Position numbers and translations under genes: made by a program
Part shown: piece after piece, positions 30,116-38,800 of the stretch
How positions within the stretch are numbered: position 1 is the stretch's first letter
Layout: every line of letters begins with the position of its first letter
Notes under the pieces: generated by a model
What the model saw: only the letters and a program-made list of their open reading frames with translations
The model's database searches: none
What the model was told of the DNA's origin: nothing
Origin: a virus
Reading direction: 5' to 3' (one strand)
IMG/VR virus record: IMGVR_UViG_3300042549_001343
Location: 1 to 53,280 of that record
DNA length: 53,280 nt

Positions 30116-30732
30116 ACCCACATCAGAGAACAGATCAATGGTTCAAAGACAGAGAGGGGAAGCTGACGGCATCCTCTTTCGGACAGGCCGCTGGCCTCGG
30201 CCCGGGTTCTCGTCAGCAACTCTGGCGAAGAATGATGGGATTAGAAGAACCGTTTGAAGGAAACCCTGCATCACAATGGGGAGAGGAGCATGAGACTGAA
30301 GCAGTTGCTGAGTACAGCAAAAAATGTGTTGATGACCCTGCGTCTGTCAGTTTGGTGGGGTTCGTACCGCATCCGGAGATGGCTTGGATTGGCGGTTCAC
30401 CCGATTTTTTTGTTGGGGATAAGGGGATGGGTGAGGTCAAGTGCCCGTATTCGCAAGTTGTCTACCCAGAAGTCCCGCCCTATTACATGGCGCAAATGCA
30501 GGGGCTTATGGAAATCACGCAAAGGGACTACTGCGAGTTCGTAGTCTGGACACCCGACGTTATGGCTGTCACAAGGATTGACAGATCGAAGGAGTATTGG
30601 GACTGGCTGCATCTGCGGCTGGCTGACTTTTGGTGTTGGGTGGTAGCCCAAGTAGAGCCACCAAGAGAAAAGAAATCCCAACCACCAAAGCTCGAATTAA
30701 CCGCAACAACTCTTTTCAAATTGAAGGATTAA
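30112..30732 (+). CDS. YqaJ-family viral exonuclease
   Basis: A 206-residue protein with WFKDREGKLTASSFGQAAG, SQWGEEHETEAVAEY, GGSPDFFVGDKGMGEVKCP (the D...E-x-K nuclease core) and YYMAQMQGLMEI, all diagnostic of YqaJ/lambda-Exo-type nucleases. It should resect double-stranded ends to give 3' tails for the annealing protein. ATGA-coupled to the preceding gene. Confidence 0.85.
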   Translation: MNPHQRTDQWFKDREGKLTASSFGQAAGLGPGSRQQLWRRMMGLEEPFEGNPASQWGEEHETEAVAEYSKKCVDDPASVSLVGFVPHPEMAWIGGSPDFFVGDKGMGEVKCPYSQVVYPEVPPYYMAQMQGLMEITQRDYCEFVVWTPDVMAVTRIDRSKEYWDWLHLRLADFWCWVVAQVEPPREKKSQPPKLELTATTLFKLKD

Positions 30733-30734
30733 CA

Positions 30735-31127
30735 ATGGCAAATTTATCAGGTGTGTTTCGTATTGGTCGTGACGCAGAAGTCCGTACCGCCGGAACTGGC
30801 GACGCTGTGTGTAACCTGTCCTTGGCTTACAACCACGGGCGCAAAGGTGAAGACGGTAACCGTCCGTCGCAATGGGTCGATGCCAGCTTGTGGGGTAAGC
30901 GAGCAACATCACTAGCTGAATACTTGGTCAAAGGACAGATGGTCTACGCCGTTATCAATGACCCACACATTGAAGAGTTCAAGAAGGCGGATGGATCTAA
31001 AGGTATAAAGATGTCTGGATCTGTCGGAGAGATTGAGCTTATTGGTGGAGGTCAGCGCAAGCCGGTCGAAAAGAAAGAGCCGCCCAAGCCAGACTTAGGC
31101 GACCTTGGCGACGACATCCCCTTCTGA
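30735..31127 (+). CDS. ssb: Single-stranded DNA-binding protein
   Basis: A 130-residue protein from ATG 30735: OB-fold motifs GVFRIGRDAEVRTAGTGDAV, WVDASLWGKRATSLAEYLVKG, then a linker and the acidic C-terminal tip DLGDDIPF that binds partner proteins. It supports replication and annealing. Confidence 0.9.
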   Translation: MANLSGVFRIGRDAEVRTAGTGDAVCNLSLAYNHGRKGEDGNRPSQWVDASLWGKRATSLAEYLVKGQMVYAVINDPHIEEFKKADGSKGIKMSGSVGEIELIGGGQRKPVEKKEPPKPDLGDLGDDIPF

Positions 31128-31129
31128 CC

Positions 31130-31450
31130 ATGCATCCAATTGTTGAGGTTATGACAAGGAACGAGGAGTTGTTCTGTGATGAGTTCACAGGATGGCTCCC
31201 CAACAACCTCCACGTATGGGACGCATTCGTTGGGGAGGCGATGAAGGTTCGGCACAAAGGGTTCAAGCACTACTCTGCACGGACAATCATCCACGTATTG
31301 AGACACCACTCAGCCATTCAAGAGAATGGTGGCGAGTGGAAGATCAATGACCATCACAGTCCGTATCTTGCGAGACTGTTCGACCTTATGTTCCCAGCAT
31401 TCGCGGGGATGTTTGAATACAGAGAAACAAAGAAAGCAAACCGAAAATGA
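31130..31450 (+). CDS. Conserved phage protein (DNA-binding type), unknown
   Basis: A 106-residue protein with HKGFKHYSARTIIHVLRHHS and WKINDHHSPYLARLFDLMFP, a pattern seen in small phage proteins of the recombination region. Basic helices suggest nucleic-acid contact. It overlaps the next gene as ATGA. Confidence 0.55.
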   Translation: MHPIVEVMTRNEELFCDEFTGWLPNNLHVWDAFVGEAMKVRHKGFKHYSARTIIHVLRHHSAIQENGGEWKINDHHSPYLARLFDLMFPAFAGMFEYRETKKANRK

Positions 31451-31653
31451 AACAACAACGCATCTACATCGTAGGACACGGCCAGACTATTCGTTTGATT
31501 CGTGCATCACACAGATCACAGGCATTGGGGCACGTCGCCCGATCAATCATCAACGTCAAGGTCGCAAGCCAAGATGAATTGGTTGAAGCACTGGGCCGAC
31601 AGATTGCTGTGGAGAACGCAACAGAAGGCGAGCAAGGAGAGTTAGACGTATGA
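31447..31653 (+). CDS. Small phage protein, unknown
   Basis: A 68-residue basic-then-acidic protein (RIYIVGHGQTIRLIRASHR; GHVARSIINVKVASQDELVE). No motif recognised. It overlaps both neighbours by four bases, as expected of coupled early genes. Confidence 0.55.
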   Translation: MKQQRIYIVGHGQTIRLIRASHRSQALGHVARSIINVKVASQDELVEALGRQIAVENATEGEQGELDV

Positions 31654-31868
31654 AAGAAATCATTGGCGCTGGTGAGATTGCCAAGATGCTTGGAGTCACG
31701 GCAGAGACAGCCAGACAATGGTGTGTATCAGGGAAGATACCCGCATTCCGGTTTGATGAGAACGGAAGATGGAAGTCTTACCGCGAGGACATAACGGAGT
31801 GGATTGACCGCCACCGGAATGTTCCTGTCAGCGGCGAAAATCCTTCGTCTTCTGAGCAATCTTCTTAG
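31650..31868 (+). CDS. Excisionase/MerR-like HTH protein
   Basis: A 72-residue protein: AGEIAKMLGVTAETARQWCV is a clear helix-turn-helix, then GKIPAFRFDENGRWKSYRED is the wing. Such proteins act as small DNA-bending regulators. No integrase is present here, so an excisionase role is unlikely. Its 3' end overlaps the converging gene by 41 bases. Confidence 0.75.
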   Translation: MKEIIGAGEIAKMLGVTAETARQWCVSGKIPAFRFDENGRWKSYREDITEWIDRHRNVPVSGENPSSSEQSS

Positions 31869-32214
31869 GCTGAGGTACGAACTGCTTCCCCTGCTTGTCG
31901 CCCTGTGACTTGGCCTTGTTTGTTGCGGTTTTCTCACTGGGTGACAGGCTATCCCACGCCTTTGACGGAAGGTATCTCTTCTTGCCTTCTGATGGTTTGC
32001 CGTCGGATGTCTTCCAGTCTTCCTTCGTCCACTTAGACAGAGACTTCTGTTCTCCTGTCTTCCCGCCAGAGTATCCTCCGCCGGCAGCCTTGTACTTCTG
32101 TGCCACCAACTGAGCCTTGCGAGCAGACCACTCGCCCGGGTCGCCTCCGCTGCTACCGGCCATCACCTGTTTCTTAATGCGCTCACGCAGGGTAGGTTTT
32201 GTGTATGTGGTCAT
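31828..32214 (-). CDS. DUF5872-like basic protein
   Basis: A 128-residue basic protein from ATG 32214 (ATGA-coupled). It has GDPGEWSARKAQLVAQKYKA, GGGYSGGKTG and SKWTKEDWKTSDGKPSEG, the DUF5872 signature seen in phages and giant viruses; function unknown. The strongly basic C-terminus suggests nucleic-acid or virion binding. It is the last gene of the right late operon. Confidence 0.7.
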   Translation of the reverse strand: MTTYTKPTLRERIKKQVMAGSSGGDPGEWSARKAQLVAQKYKAAGGGYSGGKTGEQKSLSKWTKEDWKTSDGKPSEGKKRYLPSKAWDSLSPSEKTATNKAKSQGDKQGKQFVPQPKKIAQKTKDFRR

Positions 32215-32837
32215 ATCGATCTTCTCCATCTTCCTCTGTCGGCAAGTTCCTGAACTGTTCTCTTCCGCAAAATGAACTCAATTGCACATTCTGTTCCGGG
32301 GAACAGCGTCTGATCTATCCTATTCGCACCGTACTGGTAGTTCTCGGTAATCAGTTCTATCTTAATCATCTCCGACAACTCACCCAGTCCGATAACTAAA
32401 TCTGTCACGTTGATGCACTGGTCTGACCAAGAGTATCTCTTGTACGTAGTGAATGTCCATTTGTGATCTGAGTTGTATGTGCTTGGGAATACACCCTGCT
32501 CATATAAGTCCTCGTCAGGCACGGTCACAATCAGATAGCCGTTGGGCTTTAACAGATTGAACCAAGCCTTCAGACCCTGACGTGGGTTGACCAGATGTTC
32601 AAGGCAGTGGCTGCTGTGGACAAAGTCCAATGACTCCGCCGCAAGTCCGGACATGTGTTGGGCATCGCCATCCTCTAAGTCCCACACCCTCACATTACCC
32701 ATGCCGCTGAACATATCTCTGTGTGCTGTAATGGGGTCAGGCTTTCCCCCAATGTCTATGCCGTCGCCAACAAAGTAGCGTCTTGCAAAGTTCGGATCAC
32801 GAACCCTACGTAGCATAGACTTACTGCACTCTTTCAT
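32211..32837 (-). CDS. Class I SAM-dependent methyltransferase
   Basis: A 208-residue protein: FVGDGIDIGGKPDPI (motif I, SAM-binding), RVWDLEDGDAQHMSG (motif II), LDFVHSSHCLEHLVNP (motif IV-like) and LKPNGYLIVTVPDEDLYEQG. A Methyltransf_11-type fold. In phages this type often sits next to glycan or surface-modification genes; substrate unknown. ATGA-coupled to the giant gene upstream. Confidence 0.75.
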   Translation of the reverse strand: MKECSKSMLRRVRDPNFARRYFVGDGIDIGGKPDPITAHRDMFSGMGNVRVWDLEDGDAQHMSGLAAESLDFVHSSHCLEHLVNPRQGLKAWFNLLKPNGYLIVTVPDEDLYEQGVFPSTYNSDHKWTFTTYKRYSWSDQCINVTDLVIGLGELSEMIKIELITENYQYGANRIDQTLFPGTECAIEFILRKRTVQELADRGRWRRSI

Positions 32838-35800
32838 TTTTTAGGAACAGAGTAGTAGCGATCACCCATCTTGACAATCTCTGACCCGCGCTCTCGCTCT
32901 GCTTCCTCGGCCTTGTCCCACGTTTCGTGTTTCCTGCCTTTTAAAACAACATAGCTTCCATCAGGCAGCCCATACTTTTTCTTGTCTTCGGCACTCGCTT
33001 TAGTCACAGACCCCCAGTGACCAGCATTCTCATCTTTACCGTCAGGGCCAAGGCCAGCGGAAACAGCAGTATCGTAGTCATAGTCTTCCGACTCTGGGTC
33101 AAACTTTACTACCCCGCCATCAGCAAACTTCTTCTTGCTACCAACACGCATGTCCTCTACGCTCTTGGCGATTTGGATCCGGACTTGCTGGAGCCTTTCG
33201 ATCTCAAGGCGCTTCTCTGCACCACTCATAGTCTTGTCATCCTCAACCATCTTGATCTGATTGCTGATAGACGACATCATGTTCGTGCCTTTGGTGTACA
33301 GCTTTGCAAGCGCCAGCTTGTCTGATTTCTCTATGTAGATTTCATTGGCCTTGTCGAACTGTCCGGCATTCAGGAAGTGGCTGACATCTGCTGATGCTGT
33401 TGCTACGTCCTTAGAGTTCTCGTAGAACGATGTGACGTAACGAGACTGAGCTTGTGGAACGGTCTTCACAAAGTTTCCTACAACCAAGAAGTCATCGATG
33501 CGCTCGTATCTGGATGACGCTCCATCTTTGAATGGGGCAGCCATCATGTTCGATGAAGTCTGAATCACAGAACCCACCCAGCCAAGGTATCCTTTAATCA
33601 TGTAGTCGTACTGGATCGCAGATAGCTGAGAAGACTGTGTGCTGATTGCCCCACCTGTAGCCTTCGATGCGAACTCAGCAAACATGCCGTTGACCGTGCT
33701 GATTGCCACGGCAGCAGCAGATGTTCCGGGGCTAACCCTGTTCTCAACAGAGATCCGCTCCATACCCATAGATTCGATTGGCCGATCAGTGAAGCCATCC
33801 TTGTTGCGAGCAATGTCGTAGAGAGGACGAATGGCCTGCGGGATTGGGTTGACGGCGAAGGTGTCGTGCAATACAGCCAGCAGGCGTTTACCAAAAACCT
33901 TACCCTCAACCTGAGAATCGACCATCTGTTCTGTCACACGCTCAACCAGAGTTGCTATCGCACCCATCTCGAATGGCTTCGGAATGCGTACAGCCTTATC
34001 TGTTCCGGGGAGCTTGAACCAGAAGAAGGCATCACGATCCCAGTCTTCGCGCTTCTTCCAATCCTCATCGTCCTTCTGCGACAGATACAAAATCATGGCC
34101 GCAGCCACGACTGCTCCAGTGACGGTGGCAAACTTTGCCGCCTTCTGTCTCTCAGTGTCTGAAGCCTTGCCAGTCAGAACCTGCATGGTTGGGTCGAGAC
34201 CATCTCTTCCCAACTTGTACATACCCTGTAAGCGAGCATTAAAGTAAGGGAGAACCTGAGCCGCATACCGAATAGCCGAATAGCTTCCTTGCAAGCTGAA
34301 GTCCTGCAAATCTCTGGCGGCATAGGATGCCTCAAGGTGGGAAGCACCCTTTGCCCTGAGTTGTTGGTACAGCGCAAGACGGTTGGCGTTTTCAGAGGCA
34401 TCGCTTATCTCGTCGTACTTGTCTTGTATCTTTCCAAAGAAAGATGCCACCTTCTCTGGAGTATCCAGAATGTCTGCTTTGTTCACCCCTGTTTTGAGGA
34501 GACGCTTAACCGATGCGGACTGATCTCCATCGAAAGCGTTACCCATAGCGAACAAGCCACCACCAGCAAGAGCTTCTGCACGTTCATTCTTGTAGGCTCT
34601 CCAACCCTGCAACACGTTACCTATTGGGCTTCTGCTGAGTTCAGATAGGCCGATAGACTGGATGGAGTCTCGGATCAAGTTGTTGATCTTGAAGGTTGGA
34701 GACAAGGAGATGAAGCGAGTCAGTGTGGTTTTGAATCCACGCATGATGTCCATGCCCCAGCCGTAGCTAGGCATCTGTGCGACAGCAGACAGAGAGGTCA
34801 GCAGGAATTCATCGTCGATACGGTAGAAGGTTTCTACGCCCTTCTCCATAACTTTGACAGCGCCCTTCTCTTGTCTCTCCAGCTTGGTGACTACATCACC
34901 CATCTGAGTTGCAGAAGTCAATGTCTCGACTGCCGCCTGATTCTTCATCGAGGCTGACAGGATGTGCGTCCAGTTCATCAAGACGTTTTCCATCAGGTCA
35001 TTCAATGGGCGCTCGCTGCCCTTCAGTTTCTTGGACAGGTACTGACCAACAGCGCCAGAGCTAGTCTGTGCTGCTGACAAGCTGCCATCATCTTCCATCT
35101 GTCGGTAGAACGGGATGTACCAGATGTCTGCTGCAAAGCGTTTGTATCCTTCGGCATCGATCAGCCCGGTGTCTCTGGCGACATCGAGGACAGATCTGTT
35201 CAACTCGTTCATGTTCTTCAGGGTCTCGGCGTAGATGGCAAGACGAGACTTACCATTCTTCATCGTACCCATGTTGAGGCCACGCAAGGACTTAATGTCT
35301 TCAGGGCTGAAGAAACGCTCACGCTCATCCTTGGACAAGGCTGCTGCGCGATTGGCTGCAATCCAAAGAAGGAAGCGATCAACCTCACCGCCAACAGGAT
35401 CAAGAATCTCCAGTAACCCTTGGGTTCCCTTCTTCACATTCAGTGCGCCATCATCATTGAAGACTTGGCCGTAGTGGAGCAGGGTGGAGACAGCGCCATC
35501 CTGAGAGCCAGTTGACATACGCAACATCATGTATGCCTTCTGGCTGATGTCTCTGACAGAGCGGAACTTATCGAACGTACCTTGAACAATACGTAAAGCA
35601 AAGTTTGGACGAAGATGATCCAGCCTCTCCTTGATTGTCGGGGGAGAGTAGAAGCCTTTCTTCAGCGCACGATCACGGGTATCAGGGCTGACATCAGAGA
35701 ACTGTTCCTCGTATCTCTTGCGGCTGAACATAGGAAAGCCATCATTGGCGACCTGTTCTTGCAGGGATTCAGGAATCACAAAGCCAAGCTGTTGCCCAGT

Positions 35801-38800
35801 TCCATCAATCTCCATGACTTTGACTGAGTCTTTTCCAGCAATAGTCTTGGCAACAGACGGAACGATGGTGTTGTAGAACTCACGCATACCAGCGCCGCCA
35901 ATATCAAGTTGCTCGCCGCGAATAACTCTTGCTCCGCCGCCAATTTCTCCAACATCATCGGCAATCATCTTGGCTATATCCTTTCCGTATGTTCTACGGA
36001 TGGTGTCCAAGTCCATCTTGCCGCTTCCCTGCATTATCTCCATGTCATCTTTTACAGCCGTGATCTCGTATGTTTTTCCATCCTCGTATGCGTCATAGTA
36101 AATCTCATCTACAGCTTTAGATAGCCTGTACCTTTGGTTCTGTTGATCTCCAGTAGTCCACGCAACCCGGTCAATGCCCTTGGTTTGAGCGTAAGCAATA
36201 GCCCTTTTGAGGAGTAAAGATGCCCATGACTTTGTGTCTTTAATGAATGGGGCTTCAGGAACGCCGACACCCAAGGCTGACTTTATTGCCTCTTCTTTGG
36301 TGTTGCCATAAAGCCCAACCTGCCGCCTTGCGGATTCATCGAATACATACCAACCGTTTTTTTCATCTTTATAAACCTCAAACCCTGCTGGTAACTCTGT
36401 TCTTTTAGAGTCGGCAAAACCTTGTTCTCGCCCCTCTTGCGCTCTTTGGCTTTGGATTTCCTCCAAGAACAAAACATCATTACCCTCAGCATCCTTACGA
36501 ACATTGGTTCTCAACCATCCAATATGCTTGCCATATGCAAGATCACCAAAATGAATGGTGTCTTCTTCTTTGTACGGCTGGATACTTGGGTCTGTCAATA
36601 TTATTTCTGCATAGTCTCTTCCTCCGGGAAGAACGGTTGGCATGCTGCCGGTCGGCCTGTTGTACTTTGCTGTCAGCCTATCTTTTGCCCTAGCAAGAGA
36701 TCGCTCATAACCTCTAATATGCTCACGGTTAAACCTCACCAAAGAGGCATTGTCCTTTATCCATTGCTTGGCCTCTTCGCCAGTTAAGCTATCTGGATCT
36801 ATAAACCACTGTGGGTTTTCATCTTCGTATTGAGCGTCAACTATGCCAATGTAGTCATAGTGTTTTTCCATTTCGTCCCTGACGAACTCACGGTAGTCCT
36901 CCTCCGTGGGATCTTTGTATTCAGGAAGCGCAACAGATGGGTTGTCTGTCAATATGATGTCGTTGAGCTTGACCTTATTGCCAGCAATCCAATTCAGGAT
37001 AGTCTGCTTTTCGACCTTGCTTTCTTGTAGATCAAGCCACTCCTCAATACCAGTCCACTCGATCTCAGCATTCTTGATGCCGAGCTTAGACTTGTTTGAA
37101 TTGAGCCATGCCTTCCACTGCTGGGCAGGCATAGATGTCTGTTTGACAGATTCAAAGCCACGCTCCATTGCAGAGTAGAAGGTCTCAGTACCCTCTTTCT
37201 TTGTGCTGAACTGGATGCCTGCCTCTGGCTGGGCCGCCGCTTCTTGCGCTGCTGGCTGGATGTTTCCAAGAACATCAGCAACTGCACGACGCACAGCATT
37301 CAAATCTGTCACCAGATTCTTTGAGCCAAGGCTCTGGTCTCCACGAAGTTTTGCAATGACGTTGTCAATGAAGTCCATGACAATACGAGCAACCTGCTCG
37401 AACATGGTTGGGTTGTCATCAGCAAGCATCTGCCAGAAAGCGGACTCACCAAATCTGTCGCCAACAATATCTCCAATGGCTTCTTCCAAAATCAACGCAG
37501 GGTCTTTCACGCCCTCTTTGCCCATGACCATTGCATAGTCCAGCATTCCCGCCTGATCTAACAATGGAGTCAGCGAGTTAACCAACCTTCTGTAGGTGGC
37601 GTTATTGGATGCACGGAGCGAATGCACAAGCTCATGGCCGAATATGCGAATGTGTGGACGGCTACTGTTTATGTTGATGAAGATGGTGTCCGACCCCGAG
37701 AGGACTGCCCCGTCGAAGTCATTGACACTTCCCTCCTCCACTGCAAAATAGATAGGCTTTTTTCCGAACAGAGCGGCAACTCGTTGGACGGCAGAGATGC
37801 CGGGAACCTTTCCAACAATATCGCCCAGAGGAACTCTTTTCGCTGAGAAGGTTGCTGTGCTTCCTTGTCTTTTGAGGTAGGCTCTGACTTCGCTGTTGAG
37901 ATCGTCAACCGTTTTGAGCTTGGCATAACTAAAGTCCCTTCCAGTGGTGGTCGTTTGTTGCTCTCTACCCATGCTGAACTTAGCGCCAGCACCAGCGCCG
38001 AGATTGTCTTCAGCAGTCTTCTTCATCTGGGAGACTGCTCCAGCCAAGTCGCCGTCATCAACCATTTTGCTCAGCTTGACCACATCTTCTAAGTCAAGGC
38101 CGCTCTCTTCATACGCTTTGTTAATGCGCTCCTTAACACGAGCTTGTAGTGCAGGGTCAACTGCTGGCTTTGCTGGTGTTACTTCTTGCGGCTTCGCCCC
38201 GCCTTCGACAGGCTGATCGCCACGGCCTGTTTCACCGCCGCCTGTTTGTTCTTTGGCTGTGACGACCCGATCTTCCCTGACTTCTGGAAGTCCCCCACCA
38301 ACGTCTTCACGTTTTGGCTGACCACCTTTTGTGACTTGCCTTTTTTGAGTGGCATCTGTTTCTCCTTGTTTTGATTTGTAGTCACTGACCAATCTATCGA
38401 ACGCATCCCCGGCCTGCTGAAGAACAGCCTGATCTGTCTCTCCGTTGTCAGTGAGGGTGTCAATCGTGTTTTGTCGATATGCGCCCAGAGCCTCATCTAA
38501 TGAAGCGTACTCCCCAACTTGGTCAATTGCCGTATCAAAATTTGTTTTGACGACACCAGTAAATTCGGCTCTTTGTGGTTGAGCCTGTGCACCCGCCGTG
38601 ACGGCTGGCGCTGCAACAACAGGAGCGGCGGCCTTGCCCTTCTTTGGTTTTGTTGGCTTGGCTGTAGTGGCGGCTGGCGTTTCGACTGGTGCGGCTGGCG
38701 CAGCAGCAGTGACTTCTGGAGCAACGGTAGGAACAACCTCTGCTGGTTTCTTGCGTGACTCTACAAAGAAGAACGTGCCACCGCCTTCAGCTTTAGAGCG

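Noticed and set aside
31650-31868. Excisionase implying a temperate phage
   Set aside because: No integrase or attachment site is visible in the window, and small HTH proteins of this type also act as plain regulators.
38179-38496. Minus-strand 105-codon frame inside the giant gene (QKVVSQNVKTLVGDFQKSG region)
   Set aside because: It overlaps the giant protein in another frame with no ribosome site; although basic and partly protein-like, it is most simply a shadow of the Pro/Thr-rich linker. I could not exclude it fully.
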